Shown here: positions 1-7,958 of the stretch, piece after piece
How positions within the stretch are numbered: position 1 is the first letter of the stretch
Layout of the letters: every line of letters begins with the position of its first letter
Source of the DNA: Paracoccaceae bacterium
Lineage (GTDB): Bacteria; Pseudomonadota; Alphaproteobacteria; Rhodobacterales; Rhodobacteraceae
Direction of reading: 5' to 3'
DNA: 42,214 bases
NCBI GenBank assembly: GCA_023260655.1
Contig: JALQUU010000021.1
Span: forward strand, 1-42,214
The notes under the pieces: generated by a model
The model's input: only the letters and a program-made list of their open reading frames with translations
Databases searched by the model: none
What the model was told of the DNA's origin: nothing
Program-made: the position numbers and the translations under genes

Positions 1-133
1 TGCATCTTCATCAGGATGTCGAGCATGCCGTAGCTGTCCTTGCCGCCCGACATGCAGACCATCACACGGTCGCCCGCTTCGATCATGTTGTAGTCGGAAA
101 TGGCCTGGCCCATTTGGCGGCACAGGCGCTTTT
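1..133 (-). pseudogene. ttcA: ttcA fragment (tRNA 2-thiocytidine synthetase), truncated
   Basis: The reverse strand reads [20 protein letters not shown] followed by [20 protein letters not shown], the N-terminal part of TtcA, an iron-sulfur enzyme that thiolates C32 of certain tRNAs. SGGKDS is the ATP-binding PP-loop. The C-terminal remainder lies off the window. Upstream of about position 133 the frame stays open, but the residues no longer look like TtcA and instead overlie the plus-strand peroxidase fragment, so the authentic 5' end is missing. The shared stretch is roughly 111-133, where both reading frames look genuine. The gene piece is clear; whether the truncation is biological or an assembly join cannot be told from the sequence. 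Confidence 0.75.
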
Positions 134-275
134 CCCGCTGACCGCCCAGTTCGAGATGGCCGGAAACCCGCGCGAGAACGAGATTGCGGGTGCCGTGCAC
201 GAACGCATCGACCTCGCCTGGCCGATCATCGCCAAGCGGGTGCGGACGATCCCCGCTTACGGCGAAATGTTCGTA
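111..275 (+). pseudogene. internal fragment of a di-haem cytochrome c peroxidase / MauG-like protein
   Basis: The plus frame reads [20 protein letters not shown], then RENEIAGA and [18 protein letters not shown]. This matches the central segment of bacterial di-haem cytochrome c peroxidases (QAL-P-T--EMAG--- then a segment ending in RL/RV-IP-Y--MF). Those enzymes reduce hydrogen peroxide in the periplasm with electrons from c-type cytochromes. Only about 55 residues survive: no CxxCH haem site and no signal peptide are present. The 5' side meets the reverse-strand ttcA piece and the 3' side passes in frame into hmgA at the residues MGNIYG. It cannot be a functional peroxidase as it stands. 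Confidence 0.6.
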
Positions 276-276
276 T

Positions 277-572
277 TGATGGGTAATATTTACGGCCAAT
301 ACGACGCCAAACCGCAGGGCTTCGTCCCCGGAGGTATGAGCCTGCATAACATGATGATGCCCCACGGCCCGGACATGAATGCTTTCGAAGGCGCCTCCAA
401 CGCCGATCTGCAGCCGCACAAGCTCGACAATACGATGTCCTTCATGTTCGAAACGCGCTTCCCCCAGCATCTCACCAAGTTCGCAGCGGAAGAGGCTCCG
501 CTGCAAGACGAGTATATCGACTGCTGGACGACGCTGGAGAAGAAGTTCGACGGCACACCTGGCAAGAAGTAA
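277..572 (+). pseudogene. hmgA: homogentisate 1,2-dioxygenase, C-terminal part only
   Basis: From [19 protein letters not shown] through [12 protein letters not shown], the [19 protein letters not shown] region and the end [12 protein letters not shown], this is the last ~98 residues of homogentisate dioxygenase (full length is about 440-450). That enzyme is the iron-dependent ring-cleavage enzyme of tyrosine/phenylalanine degradation. The metal-ligand area around the [10 protein letters not shown] segment is present, but the N-terminal three quarters is replaced by a peroxidase fragment. It sits directly upstream of fumarylacetoacetase in the order expected for the pathway. The intact hmgA probably exists in the organism and is lost here at a join; a true truncation is the alternative. 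Confidence 0.75.
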
Positions 573-612
573 GCTGAGGTTTCACAGCTTACAAACCGGA
601 TACCCGGGCAAA

Positions 613-654
613 GGGGGGCTCTGCCCCCCGGCTTCGCCTCCCCCCGGGATATTT
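613..654 (+). repeat. GC-rich hairpin repeat, copy A (ends CCCGGGATATTT)
   Basis: A hairpin of GGGGGG-CTCTG-CCCCCC type is followed by CCCCCCGGGATATTT. The same arrangement recurs at 23018-23053 (opposite strand) and 30290-30337. It lies between the hmgA piece and fahA. It may act as an mRNA-stabilising or terminator-like structure; that role is inference. Confidence 0.7.
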
Positions 655-704
655 GGAAAAGCAAGAGAATTGGCCGGGCGCGACCGGCATCCGAAGGAGA
701 CACC

Positions 705-1958
705 ATGGGTTTGAAATCGTCTTGGCTTGCGAGCGCGAATGCGCCGGGCTGCCCGTTCCCGCTGAACAATCTGCCCTATGGGGTTTTCTCGGTTGGCGAT
801 GACGAGCCGCGTTGTGGTGTTGCGATCGGGGACATGATCCTCGATTGCCAAAGGGCCGAAGAGGCCGGGCTTCTGGAGTTCGAAGAGACGCCGCTTTTCG
901 ATGTCCCGTTCTGGAACGAGGTGATGGAGGCAGGGCCGGAGCTTTGGGCCGCCCTGCGCGCGCGGCTGGAGGACCTTCTGGGCAATCCCGCGCACAAAGC
1001 CGCCGTGATGCCCTTGTTGGTGCCTCAGGCGGATGCCCAGATGCACCTACCGTTCCTCGTTGCGGAATACACCGATTTCTACGCAGGCCGGAACCATGCC
1101 TTCAACGTCGGCTCGATGTTCCGCGACCCGGCCAATGCCTTGCCGCCCAACTGGTTGCATATTCCGATCGGCTACAACGGGCGGGCCTCTTCGGTCGTGG
1201 TTTCGGGAACGCCGGTGCGTCGCCCTTGGGGGCAATTGAAATCCCCCGATCATGCCCTGCCCGCCTTCCTGCCGTCGCGGCGGTTCGATTTCGAGTTGGA
1301 GATGGGCGCGATTGTCGGCACGGCCTCTGACGGGCCGGTAACCGTCGACGAGGCCGACGCGATGATTTTCGGCTATGTGCTTTTGAACGATTGGTCCGCC
1401 CGGGACATCCAAGCGTGGGAATATCAGCCGCTTGGGCCCTTCCAAGCCAAGGCGACGGCAACATCGATTTCGCCATGGATCGTGACAAATGCTGCGCTTG
1501 AACCCTTCCGCGTCGCCTGCCCCGAGCGCGAATTCGAGCTTCTACCGCATCTGAAAGACACCGGGCCAATGCTTTACAACATCGATCTGGATGTCCGTCT
1601 GGCCCCGAAGGGTAAGGCTGCCAGCACCATCGCGCGCACCAATTACCGCGAGATGTATTACTCCGTCCCGCAGCAACTGGCCCATCACACCACTTCGGGC
1701 TGCCCGATGAACCCGGGCGATCTTTTGGGGTCTGGCACCATCTCAGGGGCGACCAAGCCGGAACGCGGATCGCTCTTGGAGCTTTCGTGGGGCGGCAAGG
1801 AACCGCTGCAACTCGAAACGGGCGAAACCCGCTCTTTCCTCGAAGATGGCGATACGCTGACACTCACGGGAACGGCCCACGGCGACGGATATGTTATCGG
1901 GTTCGGAGAGTGCGTGGGGCAAATCCTGCCAGCCCTCGAAGACCCCTATAAACGTTGA
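705..1958 (+). CDS. fahA: fumarylacetoacetase
   Basis: 417 residues, the usual length for the family. The enzyme hydrolyses 4-fumarylacetoacetate to fumarate and acetoacetate, the last step of homogentisate degradation, in the cytoplasm. Visible signatures are the N-terminal domain PFPLNNLPYGVFS, then YTDFYAGRNHAFNVGSMFR, LPSRRFDFELEMG (metal-binding Glu), LLNDWSARDIQAWEYQPLGP and the C-terminal GDLLGSGTISG. The start at 705 is supported by AAGGAG about 6 bases upstream. It follows hmgA and precedes the MBL protein and the FAD hydroxylase on the same strand, so it is probably co-transcribed with them. No maleylacetoacetate isomerase gene is seen here, so that step must be encoded elsewhere or use another thiol-dependent route. 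Confidence 0.95.
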   Translation: MGLKSSWLASANAPGCPFPLNNLPYGVFSVGDDEPRCGVAIGDMILDCQRAEEAGLLEFEETPLFDVPFWNEVMEAGPELWAALRARLEDLLGNPAHKAAVMPLLVPQADAQMHLPFLVAEYTDFYAGRNHAFNVGSMFRDPANALPPNWLHIPIGYNGRASSVVVSGTPVRRPWGQLKSPDHALPAFLPSRRFDFELEMGAIVGTASDGPVTVDEADAMIFGYVLLNDWSARDIQAWEYQPLGPFQAKATATSISPWIVTNAALEPFRVACPEREFELLPHLKDTGPMLYNIDLDVRLAPKGKAASTIARTNYREMYYSVPQQLAHHTTSGCPMNPGDLLGSGTISGATKPERGSLLELSWGGKEPLQLETGETRSFLEDGDTLTLTGTAHGDGYVIGFGECVGQILPALEDPYKR

Positions 1959-2002
1959 TCCCGCAGATCACCCACGAAGATATTCAATAAGGAACGCGCA
2001 CC

Positions 2003-2953
2003 ATGTCGAAGAAGTTTGCCTCGCAAGGGGATATGGCCGAGAAGAAGATCTCTTTCACCGAAGTCGGTGAGGGGCTTTGGGCTTTCACTGCCGAAGGCGA
2101 TCCCAACTCCGGTGTGATCATCGGCGACGAGAGCGTCATGATCGTCGAAGCGCAAGCTACGCCGCGCCTTGCTGCGAAGGTGATCGAGAAGGTCCGTGAG
2201 GTTACGGACAAGCCGATTTCGCACCTCGTTCTCACGCATTACCACGCCGTGCGCGTGCTCGGGGCTTCGGCCTATGGCGCGCGGGAAATCATCATGTCCG
2301 ATACCGCCCGCGCCATGGTCGTGGAGCGGGGCCAAGAAGATTGGGACAGCGAATTCCAGCGCTTCCCGCGCCTCTTCCAAGGCCATGAATCGATCCCGGG
2401 CCTGACCTATCCGACCACCACCTTCTCGGACCGCACGACCGTCTATCTCGGCAAGCGCCGCGTCGACATCATGCATTTGGGCCGCGCCCATACGGCAGGT
2501 GATGCCGTGGTGCATGTGCCGGACCAGAACGTGATGTTCACCGGTGACATCGTTGAATACCACTCGGCCTGCTACTGCGGCGACGGGCATTTCAGTGATT
2601 GGGGCGACACGCTCGACAATATTGCGTGGTATGACGTGGATGCGATTGCTCCGGGTCGGGGTGACGCCTTGATTGGAAAGGAGATGGTGAACGCCGCCAT
2701 CGAGAATACCCGTGATTTCGTGGCCTCCACCTATCGCCCGGTACAGCGCGTGGCGGCGCGGGGTGGCAGTCTCAAGGATGCATGGGATGCAGTGCGAGCG
2801 GAATGCGATCCGAAGTTCAAGGATTACGCGATCTATGAGCATTGCCTGCCCTTCAACGTCGCCCGGGCCTATGACGAAGCGCGCGGTATCGACAAGCCGC
2901 GCATCTGGACCGCGCAGCGTGACATGGAAATGTGGGAAGCCCTTCAGGGCTAA
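2003..2953 (+). CDS. metallo-beta-lactamase-fold protein with a degenerate metal motif
   Basis: 316 residues with the MBL fold layout: N-terminal strands (GVIIGDESVMIVEA), then LVLTHYHAVRVLGA, HLGRAHTAGDAVV and FTGDIVEYHSACYCGDGHF. The canonical HxHxDH motif reads HYHAVR, so the Asp and the last His that hold the second zinc are Val and Arg. The first two His, the HTAGD His and the FTGD Asp are kept, so a one-metal site is possible. It has no signal peptide. It lies 44 bases after fahA and 54 bases before the FAD hydroxylase, so it is probably part of the aromatic catabolic operon, perhaps hydrolysing a thioester or lactone intermediate. The substrate is unknown. Confidence 0.85.
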   Translation: MSKKFASQGDMAEKKISFTEVGEGLWAFTAEGDPNSGVIIGDESVMIVEAQATPRLAAKVIEKVREVTDKPISHLVLTHYHAVRVLGASAYGAREIIMSDTARAMVVERGQEDWDSEFQRFPRLFQGHESIPGLTYPTTTFSDRTTVYLGKRRVDIMHLGRAHTAGDAVVHVPDQNVMFTGDIVEYHSACYCGDGHFSDWGDTLDNIAWYDVDAIAPGRGDALIGKEMVNAAIENTRDFVASTYRPVQRVAARGGSLKDAWDAVRAECDPKFKDYAIYEHCLPFNVARAYDEARGIDKPRIWTAQRDMEMWEALQG

Positions 2954-3007
2954 CCTTCGCGGTGGCCCGGAAGGGCCACCGTTCAACTTCGCTTCTCGGG
3001 GTGCCAC

Positions 3008-4612
3008 ATGAACAAGATCTTCGAAATCCCGCTTTATCCCTATACGCGCCACCCCGATCAGGACGCCTCATCACCCGTGCGCCGCAAGGTGGTGATCGTC
3101 GGTGCTGGCCCCGTGGGGTTGGCCGCCGCAATCGATCTGGCCCAGCAAGGGATCGAAGCCGTCATCTTGGACGAGAATGATCGCGTTTCCTTCGGTTCCC
3201 GCGCCATCTGCTTTGCCAAGCGCACGCTTGAGATCTCGGATCGCTTGGGTTGCGGCGACCCGTTGGTCGAGAAGGGCGTGCAGTGGAATATCGGCAAAGT
3301 GTTCTTTGACGAGCGCAAGGTCTATGACTTCAACCTTCTTCCGGAAGGTGGCCATCGGCGGCCTGCCTTCATCAATCTCCAGCAATATTACTTCGAGGAA
3401 TATCTGGTGAACCGCCTGCGCGCGCTGGAAAGCGAAGGCGCACCGGTCTCTATCCGTGGCGGCAGCAAGGTCACCTCTATCGAGGATCGGGGCGATCACG
3501 TGTCGCTCGTCGTCAAAACCCCGGAAGGCGCCTACACGCTGGAAGCCGACTGGCTGATTGCCTGCGACGGCGCGGCCAGCCCCGCGCGGCAAATCTTGGG
3601 TCTCGATTTTGTCGGGCGCGTCTTCGAGGACAACTTCCTGATTGCCGACGTGGTGATGGATGCGGAATTCCCGACCGAACGGTGGTTCTGGTTCGATCCG
3701 CCATTCAATAAAGGGCAGTCCGCGCTCTTGCACAAGCAACCCGATGGGGTCTGGCGGATTGACCTCCAACTCGGTTGGAACATCGACAAAGAAAAGGAAA
3801 AGAAGCCCGAAAACGTCATTCCTCGCCTGAAAGCCATGCTGGGCGAAGAGGTGAACTTCGAGCTTGAATGGGTTTCGATCTACACCTTCCAATGCCGCCG
3901 CATGGAGCGCTTCCGCCATGGGCGCGTGTTGTTTGCTGGCGACAGCGCCCATCAGGTTTCACCCTTTGGCGCGCGCGGCGCCAACTCTGGCCTGCAGGAC
4001 ACGGATAACCTCGTCTGGAAGCTGAAACTTGTCATCGACGGCTCCGCACCGGCGAGCCTTCTGGACACCTATGATGTCGAGCGCGTCTACGGTGCGGACG
4101 AAAACATCCTGAACTCCTCCAGATCGACGGATTTCATCACGCCGAAATCGGAGCAAAGCCGCATCTTCCGTGATGCTGTGCTCGACCTATCAGAGCATTA
4201 CGCCTTCGCGCGCCCGCTTGTGAATTCCGGGCGGCTTTCAATGCCCTGCACCTATGATACATCCCCGCTCAATACGACAGATGCCCTGCCCGACGCGCCC
4301 GCTCGCGCGCGCCCCGGAAGCCCTTGCCCGGACGCGCCGGTTGGAAGCGGGTTCCTTCTGGATCAACTGGGGAAGGGATTTACACTGCTTGTTTTGAACA
4401 CCGATGCACCGGCCGCGGTCTCCGTTGGCGAGGTAGAAGCCCGGACGCTGAGCATCGCCGCGACCAAAGAACTGGCCGAGCGCTACTTGGGCGAGGCTAC
4501 TTCCGCAGTCTATCTCATCCGCCCGGACCAACACGTCGCTGCGCGTTGGGGGCGTTACGATGAAACCGCCGTCAAATCCGCATTGGCGCGCGCTTGTGGG
4601 AAAGAACTCTGA
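3008..4612 (+). CDS. FAD-dependent aromatic hydroxylase (MhpA/PheA monooxygenase type)
   Basis: 534 residues, class A flavoprotein monooxygenase. The N-terminal Rossmann motif VVIVGAGPVGLAAAIDLAQQ (about residues 21-40) binds the FAD ADP. The second FAD motif is VLFAGDSAHQVSPFGARGAN near residue 310, followed by SGLQDTDNLVWKL. The C-terminal ~120 residues resemble the thioredoxin-like domain of phenol and 3-(3-hydroxyphenyl)propionate hydroxylases. Such enzymes add one oxygen to a phenolic ring using NAD(P)H. Its place after fahA suggests it makes homogentisate or a related dihydroxylated aromatic, but the substrate cannot be read from the sequence. Its stop overlaps the next start as TGATG, so translation of the DUF2783 protein is probably coupled to it. 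Confidence 0.88.
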   Translation: MNKIFEIPLYPYTRHPDQDASSPVRRKVVIVGAGPVGLAAAIDLAQQGIEAVILDENDRVSFGSRAICFAKRTLEISDRLGCGDPLVEKGVQWNIGKVFFDERKVYDFNLLPEGGHRRPAFINLQQYYFEEYLVNRLRALESEGAPVSIRGGSKVTSIEDRGDHVSLVVKTPEGAYTLEADWLIACDGAASPARQILGLDFVGRVFEDNFLIADVVMDAEFPTERWFWFDPPFNKGQSALLHKQPDGVWRIDLQLGWNIDKEKEKKPENVIPRLKAMLGEEVNFELEWVSIYTFQCRRMERFRHGRVLFAGDSAHQVSPFGARGANSGLQDTDNLVWKLKLVIDGSAPASLLDTYDVERVYGADENILNSSRSTDFITPKSEQSRIFRDAVLDLSEHYAFARPLVNSGRLSMPCTYDTSPLNTTDALPDAPARARPGSPCPDAPVGSGFLLDQLGKGFTLLVLNTDAPAAVSVGEVEARTLSIAATKELAERYLGEATSAVYLIRPDQHVAARWGRYDETAVKSALARACGKEL

Positions 4613-4815
4613 TGGCGAACCTTATCCTTACCCCCAACCTGCCGAGAGCGGACGATACCTATGCCGATTTACTGGCCGCCCATGAGGGTTTGAGCAAAGC
4701 CGCGAGCGATGCGCTGAACGCCCGCCTGATCCTGATCCTGATGAATCACGTCGGTGATCAGGCGATCATTCGGGAGGCTCTCAAGGCTGCGAAATTGGAA
4801 AACGAAAGCGCTTAA
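4612..4815 (+). CDS. DUF2783 small protein
   Basis: 67 residues, starting at the ATG that shares its A with the hydroxylase stop (TGATG). Recognisable parts are LPRADDTYADLLAAHEGLS, ALNARLILILMNHVGDQAII and a charged helical end. I recall this as the DUF2783 family, typically found beside FAD aromatic hydroxylases. It has no signal peptide or metal motif and looks like a short three-helix protein. The translational coupling suggests near-equal production with the hydroxylase, for example as a small subunit or stabiliser; that is inference. Its stop overlaps the stop of the convergent SDR gene by three bases. Confidence 0.85.
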   Translation: MANLILTPNLPRADDTYADLLAAHEGLSKAASDALNARLILILMNHVGDQAIIREALKAAKLENESA

Positions 4816-5609
4816 TGCGCGGGCAAACCAGCCGCATCCAGAAGCGAACGGCCACCGTCGACGACCACGATGTGGCCGGTCACGAAAGCTGAAGCATCGG
4901 ACGCCAGATACTGAACGGTTTCCGTTAGTTCGTTCGCCGAAGCGATCCGGCCCATGGGCGTGCTCTCTTCGATCTGGTCGCGCCACTCGGGGTTTTCTTT
5001 GAGGCTGGCCATCAGGCTTGCCGACATCACCGAACCGAAGGCCACACCGTTCACACGAACACCCGAAGGCGCAAGGTCTGCCGCCATCGCGCGCGTCATC
5101 TGGTCAATGGCCGCCGCGCCCATCGAATAGGCCAACATCCCCGGCCCAACACGGTTCGCCATGATCGACGAGATATTGATAATCGTCCCCGCGGGGGCGC
5201 GCGTGCCTTCGGCTTGCTTGATCATCCGCTTTGCCACCATCTGGCTCAAACGAAGCGCCGTCAGCACATTGCGGCGGAAGAGATCTTCCACACCGTCTTC
5301 TTCCGGCACCAGCGTTTCCGAAACCACCACCTGACGGCAGGCATTAACCAGAATATCCACCCGATCAAAAGCGTCGATGGTCGCAGACAGCAGGTTGGCA
5401 AGTGTCAGCTTCTCGCGCAGATCGCCCGAGAAATACCGCGTCGCTTGGCCGTCTTCGTTGGGACCCAACTCATGCAAGAGCCGCTCTTCGTCCATATCGG
5501 CGAACATGACATTCGCCCCGCGATCCGCGAAATGGCGGGCAATTGCGAGACCGATGCCATTGGCTGCACCTGTCACAATCGCAGTTTTGCCGCTGATAGA
5601 ATAGGACAT
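4812..5609 (-). CDS. SDR-family protein lacking the catalytic lysine
   Basis: 265 residues, classical short-chain dehydrogenase length. The cofactor motif TGAANGIG is at residues 14-21, and the acidic FADMDEE after strand two suggests NAD preference. The catalytic Ser is in INISSIMANRV, but the Tyr motif is YSMGA, so the usual YxxxK lysine is Ala. The NNAG structural motif is also changed to NACR. The C-terminal end VTGHIVVVDGG is normal. It may be a non-catalytic binding protein, use a substitute proton relay, or belong to a divergent subfamily. It converges on the aromatic operon with overlapping stop codons, so it is not in that operon, although neighbourhood suggests a related role. Confidence 0.85.
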   Translation of the reverse strand: MSYSISGKTAIVTGAANGIGLAIARHFADRGANVMFADMDEERLLHELGPNEDGQATRYFSGDLREKLTLANLLSATIDAFDRVDILVNACRQVVVSETLVPEEDGVEDLFRRNVLTALRLSQMVAKRMIKQAEGTRAPAGTIINISSIMANRVGPGMLAYSMGAAAIDQMTRAMAADLAPSGVRVNGVAFGSVMSASLMASLKENPEWRDQIEESTPMGRIASANELTETVQYLASDASAFVTGHIVVVDGGRSLLDAAGLPAH

Positions 5610-5641
5610 GCAGGAATTCTCCCTGTGAAGCTGGCGGAAAG

Positions 5642-6637
5642 CTAGCGTCTTTGCCGCTTGATAGCGAGCGGCTTGGAGCGATTTGGCGCCTCTGCCTGAA
5701 TGATCTTGAAGTGGCTGTTCACCGCGATTTCCGTCACCGTCCGGAACAGCTCGTTGAGCTTGGGTTCATAGGCAAGATGCCTATTGGCCACCATCACCAG
5801 CCACCCCGAGGGGCTAAGGGCGTCAGCCGCCGCTTTTATGAAGGCCCTCCCGAGATCGGGGTCAGACGCCCGCCCGGAGTGGAAGGGCGGGTTCATGACA
5901 ACGAAATCGAGAAGCCGAGGGCTTTTCCATGCCAAGGCATCCGCCCAGACAAACGCCGCACGCTCGTCCGTTACATTGAGCCGAGCGCAATCTAACGCGC
6001 GCGCATCATCCTCGACCAGATGGAGCTTCTTCACCCGTCCGGACTCGAGCACCTTTGCAGAAAGGTATCCCCACCCAGCGCCGAGGTCGGCCCCCTCGCC
6101 CGAAAGGTCCGGCAAGTTCTCCGCCAAGAAGCGAGATCCGGAGTCGATCGCGTCTGCCGAAAAAATGCCGGGCACAGTAACGAAACCCGGCGAAATTTCA
6201 TTCGGCGCTTCAGGCAGTGCCCATTCCTTTAGAGCGCCCGCGGGGCCCGTCACGGAAAAGAACTTGCCGTGGGCTTTCGAAATTGCCTCCCCAACCGTCA
6301 GTTCCGGATTTCTCCGCAGCGCCTTGAGCACGCTCTCGATTCCGGAGGTCTTTTCTCCGTCGACGAAAACCTCTCCTTCGGTGCGCTGGAGCGCCTCGGA
6401 TATCCAGCCCTGCGCCAGTTCCTTGGATCGCGGCAGGCAGACCAGAACGGCGGGGTAGCTGCCCGTGGCTTCTTGCGAAGCAGACGCGCCCAGCAACTTG
6501 GAGGCCTGAGCCGAAGCCGCAGCATAACGCGCCTCAAGCCCTGCGAGTGCCGCATCAGGTTCAGCGGCTCCCATTACCAAAAGTCCGCGCGGGAGCATCT
6601 CCGCGTCTCGCGCTATAGCCAACCGTTGATTTGTCAT
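5642..6637 (-). CDS. rsmC: RsmC-like SAM-dependent rRNA methyltransferase
   Basis: 331 residues from the ATG at 6637 (an upstream GTG at 6646 is possible). Architecture follows RsmC/RlmG: a catalytically dead N-terminal methyltransferase-like half (VLVCLPRSKELAQGWISEA), then GADLGAGWGYLSAKVL as the SAM-binding motif I and VVMNPPFHSGR as motif IV, typical of guanine-N2 methylation of rRNA. The conserved PGIFS (GVFS in E. coli) precedes the second half. The likely target is G1207 of 16S rRNA, by homology only. It lies 22 bases downstream of clpS on the same strand and is probably co-transcribed with it. RlmG or another paralogue cannot be excluded. Confidence 0.8.
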   Translation of the reverse strand: MTNQRLAIARDAEMLPRGLLVMGAAEPDAALAGLEARYAAASAQASKLLGASASQEATGSYPAVLVCLPRSKELAQGWISEALQRTEGEVFVDGEKTSGIESVLKALRRNPELTVGEAISKAHGKFFSVTGPAGALKEWALPEAPNEISPGFVTVPGIFSADAIDSGSRFLAENLPDLSGEGADLGAGWGYLSAKVLESGRVKKLHLVEDDARALDCARLNVTDERAAFVWADALAWKSPRLLDFVVMNPPFHSGRASDPDLGRAFIKAAADALSPSGWLVMVANRHLAYEPKLNELFRTVTEIAVNSHFKIIQAEAPNRSKPLAIKRQRR

Positions 6638-6659
6638 GTCGCCCACGCCCGAAGGCGGC

Positions 6660-6998
6660 TCACTCTCGTTCCATCGTGCACTGCAAAGGGTGCTGGTGCC
6701 GCCGCGCGAAATCCATCACCTGCGTCACTTTGGTTTCCGCAATCTCATGGCTGAACACGCCAACCACCGCCAGCCCCTTTTTGTGGACCGCCAGCATGAT
6801 CTCAACGGCTTGCGCATGGGTCATGCCGAAAAAGCGCTCCAGAATGTGCACAACGAACTCCATCGGAGTGTAGTCATCATTCAACAGCATCACCTTATAA
6901 AGCGGCGGCCTGCGTGTTTTCGCGCGGGTTTCAACGACTACCGCCGCATCGGTGCCCTCGTCGGATTTTCCGGCTTGGATTGTGGGAGCGATTGTCAT
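6660..6998 (-). CDS. clpS: ATP-dependent Clp protease adaptor ClpS
   Basis: 112 residues. ClpS delivers N-degron substrates to ClpAP. The core is unmistakable: [20 protein letters not shown], then [33 protein letters not shown] and QHPLQCTME at the end. The NDDYTPM segment forms the pocket that grips the N-terminal residue of the substrate. The first ~30 residues are a low-complexity extension, as usual in alphaproteobacteria. It is followed closely by the RsmC-like gene and is divergent from the HAD hydrolase at 7083. Confidence 0.95.
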   Translation of the reverse strand: MTIAPTIQAGKSDEGTDAAVVVETRAKTRRPPLYKVMLLNDDYTPMEFVVHILERFFGMTHAQAVEIMLAVHKKGLAVVGVFSHEIAETKVTQVMDFARRHQHPLQCTMERE

Positions 6999-7082
6999 TT
7001 GGCTTCTACCGTAGGGACTCGGTCTGGTGGATTTCGCCTGTTATATAGTCGAGGCGGCGTAAGTGAAAAGAGGAAGTGGCGT

Positions 7083-7775
7083 ATGGCCCCAAGAGTTACG
7101 GTCGTTGGCTTCGATGCAGACGACACACTTTGGCACAACGAACGCTTCTTCCAGATGACACAGGAGCGTTTCGCCGAACTTCTGGAGCCGTATTACTCCG
7201 GCGGCGAACTGATGCCGCGCCTTATCGCCGCCGAGAGGCGGAACATCGGCCATTACGGCTTTGGCATTAAGGGTTTCGTTCTGTCGATGATCGAAACGGC
7301 CCTTGAAGTCACAGAAGAAACGGTTCCAGCGCCGGTCATAGGCGAGTTGATCCGCGCCGGGCAGGAGATGCTCCGCCACCCGATCGAGCTTCTGCCTTGC
7401 GTTCAGGAGGTGATCGCAGAAGTCTCATCTAACCACCGGATACTTCTCATCACCAAGGGTGACCTTCTGGATCAGGAACGAAAACTTGCGCAATCCGGAT
7501 TGGGTGACCTGTTCGATGGCGTTGAAATCGTTTCGGACAAAACGCCGTCAACTTACCTCAGGATCTTCGGTGCGCAGGGCGTGAATGCAGGAATGATGGT
7601 GGGCAACTCGCTCAAGTCAGACGTACTGCCGATGATTTCTGCGGGCGGTTTTGGCGTCCATGTGCCCCATGAACTGACTTGGGCACTCGAACATGCAGAA
7701 CGCCCCGAGAATGAGCGATTTTTCGAATTGGCCGATTTGGGCGGATTGCCTGAGTTGCTGCGGTCATTGGAATGA
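7083..7775 (+). CDS. HAD-superfamily hydrolase
   Basis: 230 residues from the ATG at 7083, preceded by AGAGGAAG. The longer open frame upstream runs over clpS and is not real. HAD motif I is VVGFDADDTLWHNE (nucleophile and acid/base Asp), motif II is ILLITKGD (Thr), the conserved Lys is in VEIVSDKTPSTY and motif III is MVGNSLKSDVLPMISAG. The long cap between motifs I and II is typical of subfamily I phosphatases. These hydrolyse small phosphorylated metabolites; the substrate is not evident. It is monocistronic and divergent from clpS. Confidence 0.88.
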   Translation: MAPRVTVVGFDADDTLWHNERFFQMTQERFAELLEPYYSGGELMPRLIAAERRNIGHYGFGIKGFVLSMIETALEVTEETVPAPVIGELIRAGQEMLRHPIELLPCVQEVIAEVSSNHRILLITKGDLLDQERKLAQSGLGDLFDGVEIVSDKTPSTYLRIFGAQGVNAGMMVGNSLKSDVLPMISAGGFGVHVPHELTWALEHAERPENERFFELADLGGLPELLRSLE

Positions 7776-7958
7776 AGGCCCTTCTCCGGCCCTATATCTA
7801 GAGGTTGCACACCAGAGAACCACAACACTTCGCCGCCCTACTCGCTCGACGCGGGTAAAAATCATTTAAAATTCATGCTTTATCCATCACGGCTCATATG
7901 CTAGCCTCCTCGAAAATAAAAATAAGCCAGACCGGGAAACCCGACGGCACTGAGGCAG

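Noticed and set aside
6636-7082. 149-codon upstream extension of the HAD hydrolase
   Set aside because: It covers clpS in antisense; the ATG at 7083 has a good ribosome site and the HAD motif follows at once.
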